Notes: generated from the letters alone by a model not told the origin. DNA of 64,000 nucleotides from 1-14-0-10-37-14 sp037130845 (GCA_037130845.1 JBAXSE010000004.1:12394-76393), one strand, 5' to 3'. Shown: positions 41,536 to 50,383, counted from the stretch's first letter. Made by a program: numbers and translations.

Positions 41536-41830
41536 TTTATCCGCGCGAACGCGTGGATCTCCCCACAAAGAAAAGAGGTTATCTAATCCAATATCAGAAA
41601 ATCAAAACTGCCGTAATGTATCATTCGTCCCCCTTAAACCTATCTTTTGATGAGTTTTTTCCCTGTATTCTATGTGATTTCTCTGATAAGTTGTCAGATT
41701 TCAGATTTAATGATTATATAAAAGGTGTATATTATAATATCGATATTTATTAATAGCGACTCTATTTTGAAGTTGCCGATTTACGCAATTCGGCCCTCGT
41801 GGGGAGATCCCCGGGAGTACCGGGGATAAA
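41536..41830. repeat. IPE element copy 6, inverted orientation inside
   Basis: Starts GAGTTTATCCGCGCGAACGC with GATCTCCCCACAAAG 18 nt after the stop and ends GCCCTCGTGGGGAG, hairpin ATCCCCGG/CCGGGGAT, AAA, 6 nt before the smc ATG. Inside, the GGGGACGAAT and GAGTCGC motifs appear in reverse complement, so the interior is flipped relative to copies 1-4 while the ends keep the same look. Confidence 0.75.
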
Positions 41831-41836
41831 ATTCCT

Positions 41837-44800
41837 ATGTATTTAGAAAAATTAGTCATACAAGGTTTCAAATCTTTTGCCAGCCGTAACGAGCTGGTTT
41901 TTCCGGGCGGGCTGAAGGAGGGCAAGCACGGTTTGACCGCCATCGTCGGTCCCAACGGGTCCGGCAAGTCCAATGTAGCCGATGCGGTACGTTGGGCTTT
42001 GGGCGAGCAGAGCATGAAGACGCTGCGCGGCAAGAAATCCGAGGACATTATCTTTTCCGGTTCGGACAAGCGCGGCCAATTAGGCATGGCTGAAGTTTCT
42101 TTGCATTTGAATAATGCCGATGGTGGCTCTGGTATTGAGTTTTCCGAAGTAGTCATTACCCGCCGTTTGTATCGTGATGGCGCCAGTGAATATTTTTTGA
42201 ATGGCACCAAAGTGCGCTTGTTTGAAATCCAGATGATGCTGGCCAAAGCTAATTTCGGCCAGAAGACCTATTCGGTCATCGGCCAAGGCATGGTCGAAAG
42301 TTTTTTGAATACCTCTTTGGCCGAACGCAAAGAATTTTTTGACGAAGCGACCGGTGTCAAGCAATATCAGATCAAAAGAGAAGACGCTTTGAACAAACTG
42401 CGCGCCAGCATCGAGAATCTGGCGCAATCACAGATGCTGGTGGCCGAAATCGAGCCTCGGCTCAAGACCCTGGCCAAACAGATTGCGCGCTTGGAAAAGA
42501 AAGAACAATTGTTATCCGAACAGGACCATTTGCAACTTAATTATTATGCCAGTCTGTGGCAGCAATTATCAGCTAAACTGACGGCAGTCAAAGAAGAAAG
42601 CCGCCAGACCCAAGATGAACTGGAGCGCAAGCGCCAAGAGATTGCTATCTTGGAAACCGAATTGGCAGGCATGTCCGGAGAGCAGACGGTGGGTGAGGAA
42701 TTCGACCAATATGGCCGAGACCTCAGCGCCGCGCGCGAGGATTATTCCCGCCTGACCAAGCATTTGGAAAATCTGGCCGCTTGGCTCAAGCTGGCCGGCG
42801 AGTCGCAAGCCCGTTTGGCTATCAAGCCTTTGGAAGAAGAGCGGTTGGTGCTGGAAGAAAAACTGGCGGCTGCCCGTACCGAATTGGCCGCTACCCAACA
42901 GCAGGCCGATCGCCGTCCGCGTATCGCCGAATTGGGCAATCTGATCAATGCCTTGGAGCGCGATCGTGCCGATCTCCTGCGTGAGATGCATCGTTTGGAT
43001 GCGTGGATCGAAATGAAGCTGGAATCGATCGGTAAGTTCGACCTGGCCTTTTTGACCAGGCGCAAAACCGAATTGAGCAGCCATCAAGAAAAAATAAATA
43101 ATGAAATAGCCGAACTAGAGGTGAGCAATGCAGGACAAGCCGACCGCTTGACCCGCCTGCAAGGATTGCAAGCCGACTTGGCCGCCGAAATAAAAAAGAT
43201 CAATGCCGAATGGCGAGAGGTGTCAGCCGCCGGCGAATCAGAGAGCGTGCGCGAGGTTAATAATCGTCTGGAAAGATCTTTGGCCAAGTTGACCACAGCC
43301 GAAGCCGAGCATGACCTGGCTAAGTTGCGCGCCGTGCTGGCGGAAATCCGCCAAGAGCTGGCCGAAGCCATGAGCTATGCCACGGGCAAAGAAACCCAAC
43401 GCCGTCTGGCCCGTTTGAGCCAGCGCCTGCAAGAGGCAGCCGAGCACAAAGAAAAAGCCGCCACCGAGATTAGCGATCTGCAATTGGCCCTGAATACTGG
43501 CCGTGAGAAAAAACGCATGCTGGCCGCTCAAGCCGAACAATTGGTGCGCGAAGCCAAGGACGTCGACAGCAAGCTGGCCAAAGCCGATGACAAATTCGAC
43601 GATTCGGCCGCCCGCACCCAACGCATCGATATCAACCGCCAGCAAGAAGCCAAAGGCCAAGAGATTATCAAACTAAGTGAAGAATTGAATAGCCTGAGGC
43701 TGGCTGACGAGAAAAAACGCACAGCCTACAATAGCGCCCGCCAGCAAGTGGAGAGTCTGGAACGTGAATCAGGTCGTCTCTTGAATTCCATCAACGAAAC
43801 GAAAATGGCCAGCGCTCGCCTGGAAGCCCGCCGCGAAGAATTGGAGCGGGTGATCAGCCTGCAATCGGCTGAACTTAGTTTTGACTTGTCGGCCATCGAT
43901 ATAGAATTGCAAGCCGCGGGGGAGCAAGCCGGCGCGCTGAAAAAAACAATTGACGAGCTGACAGCCAAGATTGCCGACTTCAACGCCTTGCAAGAGGCCA
44001 AGCGCCGCAAGCTGGTTGATCTGCAACGCTCGTTGCAACATTTACAAAACGAGGCTAACCGCCTGTCGGCCAGCTTGAATGAGGCTAGCCTCACAGCCGT
44101 GCGCCACGAGACCAGACTGGAAGACCTGGAAGCGGAAATCCACGAGAATTATGACCATCTGGAACGCATCAAAACGCACCAGGTGGGAGAAGCCGTCAAT
44201 CATGAGGAAATGGCCGCCAAGATCAAGAACCTGCGCCGCCAGTTGGAATCGATCGGATCCTTGGACGAAGATGTGGAGAAAGAATATCTGGAAACCAAAG
44301 AACGCTTCGAATTCCTATCCGGCCAGGTTAATGACCTGGTTGATACCATCAAGAGCCTGGAGGAGATTATCCGCGAATTGGACGAGACCATCCGCGCCAG
44401 ATTTGACAAAGAGTTCGACAATATCGCCTCCAAATTCGAAGAATATTTCAAAATTTTATTTAATGGCGGTACGGCCAAGATTATCAAGGTCATGAGCGAC
44501 GAGCTGGACGACGATGATAAGCCTGTCGCCATGAGCGAAACAGAAATCGCCTCGCGCACCGAACCGGACAGCCCGATCGCCGGCACGCTCAAGAAACTCA
44601 AGACCTTGGCCAAGATCAATGCCACCGGCCTGGCCGGCATCGAGATCGTAGCCACGCCTCCAGGCAAGAAGATCAAGTCCATCTCCATGCTCTCGGGCGG
44701 GGAGCGCGCCTTGACCGCCATCGCCTTGATCAGCGCCATTATCAGTGCTAATCCGTCGCCCTTCGTGGTGCTGGACGAGGTGGATGCTGCCTTGGATGAG

Positions 44801-44986
44801 GCCAACAGCGAGCGCCTGGCGCAGATCCTGGAAGACCTGTCGCACAAGACCCAGTTCATCGTCATCACCCACAACCGCGCCCCCATGCGCAAAGCCGCCA
44901 TCCTCTACGGCGTGACCATGCAAGACGACGGCATTTCCAAATTGCTGAGCGTCAAGCTGGAGGATGTGAAGATTAATAATCGTTAA
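41837..44986 (+). CDS. smc: SMC-family chromosome partition ATPase without a recognisable hinge
   Basis: 1049 residues, about 130 fewer than B. subtilis SMC. The head is standard: Walker A GPNGSGKSN near 35-43, VIGQGMVESFL, then at the C-terminus the signature SMLSGGERALTAIALI and Walker B PFVVLDEVDAALDEAN. Between about 160 and 880 the sequence reads as continuous coiled coil with many Ala, Glu, Lys and Arg heptads. In the centre (about 43200-43450), where the 150-residue globular hinge should be, I see only helical sequence such as ATGKETQRRLARLSQRLQEA and no glycine-rich hinge motif or zinc hook. Rad50 is excluded by the lack of CxxC. Confidence 0.9.
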   Translation: MYLEKLVIQGFKSFASRNELVFPGGLKEGKHGLTAIVGPNGSGKSNVADAVRWALGEQSMKTLRGKKSEDIIFSGSDKRGQLGMAEVSLHLNNADGGSGIEFSEVVITRRLYRDGASEYFLNGTKVRLFEIQMMLAKANFGQKTYSVIGQGMVESFLNTSLAERKEFFDEATGVKQYQIKREDALNKLRASIENLAQSQMLVAEIEPRLKTLAKQIARLEKKEQLLSEQDHLQLNYYASLWQQLSAKLTAVKEESRQTQDELERKRQEIAILETELAGMSGEQTVGEEFDQYGRDLSAAREDYSRLTKHLENLAAWLKLAGESQARLAIKPLEEERLVLEEKLAAARTELAATQQQADRRPRIAELGNLINALERDRADLLREMHRLDAWIEMKLESIGKFDLAFLTRRKTELSSHQEKINNEIAELEVSNAGQADRLTRLQGLQADLAAEIKKINAEWREVSAAGESESVREVNNRLERSLAKLTTAEAEHDLAKLRAVLAEIRQELAEAMSYATGKETQRRLARLSQRLQEAAEHKEKAATEISDLQLALNTGREKKRMLAAQAEQLVREAKDVDSKLAKADDKFDDSAARTQRIDINRQQEAKGQEIIKLSEELNSLRLADEKKRTAYNSARQQVESLERESGRLLNSINETKMASARLEARREELERVISLQSAELSFDLSAIDIELQAAGEQAGALKKTIDELTAKIADFNALQEAKRRKLVDLQRSLQHLQNEANRLSASLNEASLTAVRHETRLEDLEAEIHENYDHLERIKTHQVGEAVNHEEMAAKIKNLRRQLESIGSLDEDVEKEYLETKERFEFLSGQVNDLVDTIKSLEEIIRELDETIRARFDKEFDNIASKFEEYFKILFNGGTAKIIKVMSDELDDDDKPVAMSETEIASRTEPDSPIAGTLKKLKTLAKINATGLAGIEIVATPPGKKIKSISMLSGGERALTAIALISAIISANPSPFVVLDEVDAALDEANSERLAQILEDLSHKTQFIVITHNRAPMRKAAILYGVTMQDDGISKLLSVKLEDVKINNR

Positions 44987-45024
44987 CTAACTACGACTTC
45001 AAAACAAAAATTTTTAATAAAAAT

Positions 45025-45807
45025 ATGAAAAAGATCTTAATTTTTCTTTCGGTTTCTATTTTGGTTTTATTGAGTAATGTTTGTTTTGCTAACACCGCTA
45101 CTCAAAAAGAGATCAAAGATAATAAAGGGAATGTTATCGAGAGTGCTTGCTATGATGCAAATAATAAGATAATAGAGTGTGACCAATCCATGTCAAATGT
45201 TTTCTTTTTGCGTTATAAGTATGATAGTAAGAATAATCAAACAGAAGAAGCTTGTTATGATAATAACAGCAGGTTAACAGAATGTTCCAGTACTAGTTAT
45301 GTTTCTATATGGCGCAAAAGTTACGATAACAAAAACAACCAAATATTATACGCCTGTTATGATAAATATGGTTCATTAACTGAATGTGAGTGGTATGGCA
45401 TTTTTTCTGGTTATGTTATGAAGCGTTATAAATATGATAGTAAGAATAATATCATAGAACGCGCTTGTTATGATAAGAATAATGCATTGACTAGGTGTGA
45501 TGGTAGTATTTCAAATGTTTCTGTACGTCGTTACAAATATAGCAATAGGAATAACAAGACAGAAGAAGCGTGTTATGATGAAAATAACAAATTAACCGAT
45601 TGTACTAAATATAATGCAGGCGTAGCCGTTGAACGTTATAAATATGACAGCAAGGGGAACAAAACAGAGTATTCTTGTTTTGATAAAAATAATAAGTTAG
45701 CTGCTTGTTATCCGGGTCTGGCCGCCATGACTCGCTATACTTATAATTCAAAAAATAAATTAATAAATACGAAATATTTTGATGTGAATGGGAGAGAAAT
45801 GAAATAA
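45025..45807 (+). CDS. Secreted cysteine-repeat (YD-like) protein
   Basis: 260 residues. Signal peptide MKKILIFLSVSILVLLSNVC with cleavage likely after CFA. The rest is six to seven repeats of about 35-38 residues with consensus RYKYDSKNN-TE-ACYD-NNKLT-C: a tyrosine/aspartate core like YD/RHS repeats plus two cysteines per repeat, one after the strand and one 9-10 residues later. Each repeat could close its own disulfide. Codons are much more AT-rich than in smc next door, which suggests transfer. Probably an extracellular surface or adhesion protein. Confidence 0.7.
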   Translation: MKKILIFLSVSILVLLSNVCFANTATQKEIKDNKGNVIESACYDANNKIIECDQSMSNVFFLRYKYDSKNNQTEEACYDNNSRLTECSSTSYVSIWRKSYDNKNNQILYACYDKYGSLTECEWYGIFSGYVMKRYKYDSKNNIIERACYDKNNALTRCDGSISNVSVRRYKYSNRNNKTEEACYDENNKLTDCTKYNAGVAVERYKYDSKGNKTEYSCFDKNNKLAACYPGLAAMTRYTYNSKNKLINTKYFDVNGREMK

Positions 45808-45813
45808 TATTTT

Positions 45814-46065
45814 ATGTATTTAAAAGAAAGATTAAGTTTTTGGAATATAAAAGCTAAAAATGTTGCCGATAATTGGATATCGTTTGCTTTATATTGGATT
45901 ATGTTTGATGCGTATTTAGCAGAAAAATCACAACATAATATCGAAAAGAAAAAATTAGATTGGTTTGTTGAGAATAATGATAATAATGAACTGAAGCTTA
46001 TTATGATTGATTATTGGAAGGTAGAAGCTGACCACGGCTTTTTAGTAAATCTTAAAAACATGTAA
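45814..46065 (+). CDS. Protein of unknown function, 83 residues, AT-rich
   Basis: Starts 6 nt after the cysteine-repeat gene and shares its AT-rich codon use. Sequence has many aromatic residues (ERLSFWNIKAK, WISFALYWIMFDAYL) and a C-terminal IDYWKVEADHGF. It looks soluble with a hydrophobic core, or possibly membrane associated. No family recognised. It ends beside mobile-element scraps. Confidence 0.6.
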   Translation: MYLKERLSFWNIKAKNVADNWISFALYWIMFDAYLAEKSQHNIEKKKLDWFVENNDNNELKLIMIDYWKVEADHGFLVNLKNM

Positions 46066-46067
46066 GT

Positions 46068-46115
46068 GGGGTCAGGTCTTGTATTTTAACATTTACATAA
46101 ACGGGGTCAGACCTG
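46068..46115. mobile_element. Remnant end of an IS200/REP-type element
   Basis: Two partial repeats, GGGGTCAGGTCTTGTATTTT and GGGGTCAGACCTGGAATTG. The GGGGTCAGACCT phrase is familiar from the flanks of Y1-transposase (REP/IS200-like) elements; no transposase frame remains. Confidence 0.45.
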
Positions 46116-46140
46116 GAATTGTGACTTTCTGAAAAATATA

Positions 46141-46169
46141 AGTCGCTATCAATCAGATAGCGATTTTGT
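46141..46169 (+). terminator. Weak hairpin terminator
   Basis: TCGCTATC-aatca-GATAGCGA followed by TTTTGTC. Confidence 0.5.
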
Positions 46170-46229
46170 CTATTCTTTACTTTCGGTTTTTGTTCGTGTA
46201 TAATATGTGGATAACCTAAGTATAAATAT

Positions 46230-46559
46230 ATGAACAATGATCAAAAACAAGAAACAAGTTTGGCTTTGTTTAACGGCAAGGCGATTCGCAAAGTAGTATT
46301 TCAAAATGAATGGTGGTTTTCGGTGGTAGATGTTGTTGAGGCTTAGACTGATAGCTCCACGCCCAGACAGTATTGTGGCAAATTGAAGGATAGAGAATTT
46401 ACCGATTTGCAGTTGTCCCCATTTTGGGTGCTAGTGGAAAGCAGCGAGGTCGTGACATTTTGTCACGGACTGAAATTAATAGCTAAAGACGGCAAGAAGT
46501 ATGAAACAGTATCAGTTCAATCATTCCTAAGTGGTCAGTTGTCTACAATTTGTAGATAA
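46230..46559 (+). pseudogene. Broken Bro-N/phage antirepressor-like gene
   Basis: The frame from ATG 46230 reads MNNDQKQETSLALFNGKAIR and NEWWFSVVDVVEA, the usual start of Bro-N (antirepressor, DinD-like) proteins in Patescibacteria. It is stopped by TAG at 46344-46346 and then continues in the same frame with TDSSTPRQY, KLIAKDGKKYETVS to a TAA at 46559. Large parts of the domain's middle are missing or changed. Non-functional. Confidence 0.75.
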
Positions 46560-46622
46560 CTCCATGATTATTAGGTCAAAAAGTTGTAATTTGTGGCTAA
46601 TCATATACAAAATAATAGACTC

Positions 46623-46650
46623 TTGACATATATCTTTTATGATATATAAT
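46623..46650 (+). promoter_or_regulatory. Consensus leaderless promoter of the toxin-antitoxin pair
   Basis: TTGACA (46623-46628), 16-nt spacer, TATAAT (46645-46650), 4 nt before the ATG at 46655: the message would start at or inside the start codon. Confidence 0.75.
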
Positions 46651-46654
46651 ATTT

Positions 46655-47018
46655 ATGTCAGATTATACTGTTAAATACTATTACGATACAAAAGCCGGGC
46701 TTATTCCTGTTAAAGAATATATTGATTCTTTGGATAAGCGAACCGGGGGCTAAGGTGATGAAGTATATTGAGTTGTTAAGAAGCAACAATGGCTATTTAG
46801 ATGAGCCGTATGCTAAGCATATAATCGGCAAGATCAGGGAACTAAGAGTCGACTTTGCAGACGATCACCACAGGCTTTTTTACTTCACATTTATAGACAG
46901 GCAAATAGTCATGTTACATGCCTTTCAAAAAAAGACCGAAAAAACTCCAAGGCGAGAGTTGGATATTGCCTTGGCTCGACTCAGAGAAGTTCAAAATAAT
47001 ATAGAATTATATGAATAA
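46655..47018 (+). pseudogene. Phage Gp49/HigB-type RelE-fold toxin with a frameshift
   Basis: The ATG at 46655 opens MSDYTVKYYYDTKAG-VKEYIDSLDKRTGG and stops at a TAA (46751-46753). The rest of the domain (GAKVMKYIELL, GKIRELRVDF, RLFYFTFIDRQIVMLHAFQKK) continues in the next frame to 47018. Removing one G from the run of five at 46745-46749 would restore a single frame of about 120 residues, the normal length of Gp49-like (HigB) mRNA interferases. The C-terminal part overlaps the antitoxin by 8 nt. Frameshift may be a true mutation, phase variation or an assembly error. Confidence 0.8.
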
Positions 47019-47307
47019 GCAAGAAATAAAAAAGGCGATGGATTTCCAGGAGCATCTGAAGGAGGAACTCAAGAATCCGGAATTCAAGAAATTGTTTGAT
47101 GAAGCAGGCGAGCAATTTGAAATAGCATACCGGCTCAATCATTTGCGATTGGAGAGACGGATGAGCCAAGCGGAACTGGCCAGAAAAAGCGGTATGACTC
47201 AGGGCAATATCGCGCGGTTGATCAGCGGCAACCAGAATTTTACTATCCAAACGCTAAGCCGAGTAGCCAAGGCGTTGGGAGCGAAACTAAAGGTTAGTAT
47301 TACCTAG
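47011..47307 (+). CDS. HigA-like HTH antitoxin
   Basis: 98 residues. An N-terminal helical part (DFQEHLKEELKNPEFKKLF) and a Cro/C1-type helix-turn-helix (RMSQAELARKSGMTQGNIARLISG) near 50-75, ending with KALGAKLKVSIT as in HigA antitoxins that follow Gp49-like toxins. It overlaps the toxin end, so the two are translated together. It would bind the promoter at 46623 and neutralise the toxin. Confidence 0.88.
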   Translation: MNKQEIKKAMDFQEHLKEELKNPEFKKLFDEAGEQFEIAYRLNHLRLERRMSQAELARKSGMTQGNIARLISGNQNFTIQTLSRVAKALGAKLKVSIT

Positions 47308-47315
47308 ATAGAATT

Positions 47316-47336
47316 AGACGCCCGTGCGTCTTTTTT
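47316..47336 (+). terminator. Intrinsic terminator of the toxin-antitoxin pair
   Basis: AGACGC-ccgt-GCGTCT followed by six T's. Confidence 0.8.
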
Positions 47337-47409
47337 GTTTATTGTGGTGATTGCTGATATAATAATGTTGCGCGAAGTTATCTATCGATTTAAATTTTAA
47401 ATAATTAGA

Positions 47410-49182
47410 GTGAAAGTTATGCTTTACTTTATCATCTTCGTCTTAATTATCTACCTGTTGTTTGCTCAAGCCGGTATCAAGCGGCAATTGCGTGATTTGA
47501 TGCAGGCGCAGGAGGCCGGCAAGCCGATGAGCGCGGTGGCGAAAGCCAGAAGCAAGGCCGCAGCCATGCCTCTACCGCCCGGCATGAGTGAGGAGGATGT
47601 CCAAAAGGCTTTGATGAGTAAGGCGACCAAGACCGTGCCTAAGGCCGTTATCAATAAACCGACTTTGGAAGGCAATCTGTCGGTGGACAGCTTCTTTGCT
47701 TGGTTCAAAGAAGATTGGTTGATGAAGTTGGGCGCTTTGTTCCTGCTGATCGGCTTCGGTTGGCTCGTCACCTATGCCTTTTTGAATAATTGGATCGGTC
47801 CGATCGGCCGCATTATGATCGGCTTGCTGGCCGGCTCGCTGTTCTTGGTCTGGGGCTGGTATCGCATCAAGGAATATATTAACCAGGGTGGCGTCTTGAT
47901 GATCTTGGGTTCGTCGACGATCTTGCTGACGGTCTATGCCGCCCGCGAAATGTATGATTTTTTCAATCCGACTATCGCATTGGTAATCATGTTCTTAAGC
48001 GTTGCCTTTGTTTCTTTGGCTGGCGTGCGAGCCAAGAATAGGATGATCAGTCTGATGGGTTTGCTGATGGCGTGCGTGGTGCCGTTGCTAGTCGGATCAA
48101 CAGAAACTAATTATTTCTTTTTGTTCTCATATTTATTGGTGATAGTTTTGGGCAGTTTGTGGGTGGCGGCTGTCAGCGGCTGGCGCAGCATGGTGTTGGG
48201 TGCGTTGGTGATGACAATGCTCTACGGAGGGCCGCTAATCGATAGCGGTAATGCAAATACGCCCATGGTGCTTATTTTTGTGTATATATTCGCCGCAGTT
48301 TTCTTGCTCAGCAGCCTGTTGGTTATCCTGAAGAATGCGGGCAAACTGGCGCAGATCGACATGGCAATCGCCGCGTTGAATTCGATGTATCTGCTATTGT
48401 GGATTATCAAGGAAGTACCGGAGGAATGGCGCAGCTTGATAGTGGGCGCTTGGCTGTTAGTCTTTGTCGTGTCGGCCTTTATCGTCTTTCGTAAAACTGA
48501 AAAGCCCGAACCGGTCTATTTGTATTCCGGTATTGCTTTGGTCTTTTTGGGCGCAGCCACGGCCATAGAATTCAAAACCGATGTCTTGCCCGTTGCCTAC
48601 AGCTTGGAAGTCGTGGCGATGGCCTTTTTGACCCGTTATCTGTTCAAGAACGTCCGGAGCACTTCTATCGTGGCTTGCTTGATACTGTTGCCTTGTTTCT
48701 TGTCATTGAGGAATATGGCAAATTATAGCCGTGAGGGCGGTCTGGGCGCTGATTTTTGGGTTATATTGATAGTGGGCGCTTGCGTTACCGCCTTGGCTAC
48801 GCTGTTTAAATATATGACCAAAGAAGACGATTCGGTTGGCCATGATTGCAAGACGTTAGCCGCTTTCAGTTATATTATTGCTTCGCTCTATGCATACTTT
48901 TTAATCTGGTTCGGTTTTACGCAATTGTGGCCGGATTTCGGTGGTATCATGGCTTCGCTCATTATATATACCATTGTCGGTTTGATTGCTTATTTCTATG
49001 GCATGAACAAAAATGGGAAAGTCTTGCGGGTTTATGGCCTATGTCTGCTGATCTTCGTCATCGCTCGGATGATGCTGATCGATGTCTGGCGCATGGATAT
49101 CACCGGCCGGATCGTGACTTTTTTCTCAATAGGTATCTTGATGCTCGGGACAGCCTTGTTGAAAATCAATCGCAAAAAATAA
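47410..49182 (+). CDS. DUF2339-like polytopic membrane protein
   Basis: 590 residues from a GTG at 47410; an ATG at 47419 is equally possible and loses only three residues. About 14-16 membrane segments. The stretch WLMKLGALFLLIGFGWLVTY, then LNNWIGPIGRIMIGLLAG, is the start of the DUF2339 domain. A basic Ala-rich linker separates a first N-terminal anchor from it. DUF2339 proteins have no known activity. The next gene starts 1 nt after the stop, so they form one unit. Confidence 0.8.
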   Translation: MKVMLYFIIFVLIIYLLFAQAGIKRQLRDLMQAQEAGKPMSAVAKARSKAAAMPLPPGMSEEDVQKALMSKATKTVPKAVINKPTLEGNLSVDSFFAWFKEDWLMKLGALFLLIGFGWLVTYAFLNNWIGPIGRIMIGLLAGSLFLVWGWYRIKEYINQGGVLMILGSSTILLTVYAAREMYDFFNPTIALVIMFLSVAFVSLAGVRAKNRMISLMGLLMACVVPLLVGSTETNYFFLFSYLLVIVLGSLWVAAVSGWRSMVLGALVMTMLYGGPLIDSGNANTPMVLIFVYIFAAVFLLSSLLVILKNAGKLAQIDMAIAALNSMYLLLWIIKEVPEEWRSLIVGAWLLVFVVSAFIVFRKTEKPEPVYLYSGIALVFLGAATAIEFKTDVLPVAYSLEVVAMAFLTRYLFKNVRSTSIVACLILLPCFLSLRNMANYSREGGLGADFWVILIVGACVTALATLFKYMTKEDDSVGHDCKTLAAFSYIIASLYAYFLIWFGFTQLWPDFGGIMASLIIYTIVGLIAYFYGMNKNGKVLRVYGLCLLIFVIARMMLIDVWRMDITGRIVTFFSIGILMLGTALLKINRKK

Positions 49183-49183
49183 T

Positions 49184-50365
49184 ATGAACATGAAATTTAC
49201 CAGCGTAGCTTTCTTGTCGTGCTGTCTGCTGGCCATGGCTGGCCACAGTGTCTTGGCGCAAACGGCGCTATTGACCGATGGAGATATGCAACGCATCAAG
49301 GCGTCGTTTAAGAAAATACAAGCAGTCAGGCTGCCAAAATTAGTTACTCCGGAAGTGGTAGAAATACCTTTGCCTGATGCTAACGCCCCATTTGTTTATA
49401 ATATCAATGATGGCATTTTTGAGCCGGTACAGATATTCAGTCAAGCCGCGACTGATAATGCCGTTATTTCCAGGTTGAGCCAATCTGGCCAGCCAGAATA
49501 TCTAGTTAGCGGCAGTTATTGGGACTTTCAATTACCAGCTGGCGGCGGAGATGGTTATAGTGAAATTATTATCAGTCCGAAACAAGCTACCGACCTATCT
49601 TCAATCGTTTTGCGTGTGGCAGCGAATTCACGTTTGCCGCACGAATTGGAGTTGGTAGGGGTTTATCAGAGCGAGGAACGGATTATTATTGCCCGTGAGA
49701 TTTTGGAAGGGTCGACTATCTCTTTTCCTAGTACCAAGGTCGATTTTTTGAAACTTAGGCTTTATTATCGCCAGCCATGGCGATTATCAAGCATCGAACT
49801 GCCGGACAAACAGATTCAAACCAGTTTTACAGCTCGTTTCTTGGCCAGGCCTGGCAATCTTTATACCTTTTATTGGGATCAAGGTTGGGCGATACCTGTC
49901 CCGGTAGGGGAATTGCCATCTCTGAGCGGCAAGGCGGTGGCAGGCAGCTTGGGTGACCTGTTAACTAACGATTTATATCGGACTGTCGATGGCGATGGCG
50001 ATGGAGTGATTGACAAGGCGATCGATGGCAGACCGGTAGATAATTGCCCGAATGTGGCCAATACCGATCAATTGGATGCTAATAACAATGGCATAGGTGA
50101 TGCTTGTGAAGACTTCGATCGCGATGGAGTTTTGAATTATCAAGATAATTGCGTCGATAAGCCTAATGCCAACCAGTTGGATACGGATCATGACGGCATC
50201 GGGGATATTTGTGATACGCAAGAAAGCAGATTAACCGAAAAGTATAAATGGCTACCTTGGCTAGGTATTGCGATTGCCGGAGCCGTACTTTTTACCCTAT
50301 TTATTGTTGCGGCCAAGCACGAGATGAGCCAGAAACAAAAAACGAAGAAAAAGAAAAATAAATAG
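49184..50365 (+). CDS. Exported protein with thrombospondin type 3 calcium repeats
   Basis: 393 residues. Signal peptide (KFTSVAFLSCCLLAMAGHSV, cleavage after LAQ or nearby), a beta-rich region of about 200 residues in the place and style of DUF3999 proteins that accompany DUF2339 genes in other bacteria, then Asp-rich type 3 repeats (DGDGDGVIDKA, DNCPNVANTDQLDANNNGIGD, DFDRDGVLNYQDNC, DTDHDGIGDICD), which bind calcium. A C-terminal membrane helix (LPWLGIAIAGAVLFTLFIV) and a Lys-rich tail anchor it. Likely a partner of the upstream membrane protein. Confidence 0.82.
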   Translation: MNMKFTSVAFLSCCLLAMAGHSVLAQTALLTDGDMQRIKASFKKIQAVRLPKLVTPEVVEIPLPDANAPFVYNINDGIFEPVQIFSQAATDNAVISRLSQSGQPEYLVSGSYWDFQLPAGGGDGYSEIIISPKQATDLSSIVLRVAANSRLPHELELVGVYQSEERIIIAREILEGSTISFPSTKVDFLKLRLYYRQPWRLSSIELPDKQIQTSFTARFLARPGNLYTFYWDQGWAIPVPVGELPSLSGKAVAGSLGDLLTNDLYRTVDGDGDGVIDKAIDGRPVDNCPNVANTDQLDANNNGIGDACEDFDRDGVLNYQDNCVDKPNANQLDTDHDGIGDICDTQESRLTEKYKWLPWLGIAIAGAVLFTLFIVAAKHEMSQKQKTKKKKNK

Positions 50366-50383
50366 TTGAATATTATCTGACCC

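Noticed and set aside
41424..41753. 109-codon plus frame across the end of the membrane gene and IPE copy 6
   Set aside because: It overlaps a real gene in another frame and then repeat DNA.
46745..46753. Programmed frameshift in the toxin
   Set aside because: A G5 run is not a known slippery heptamer for a shift of this direction and no pseudoknot follows; mutation, phase variation or error is more likely.
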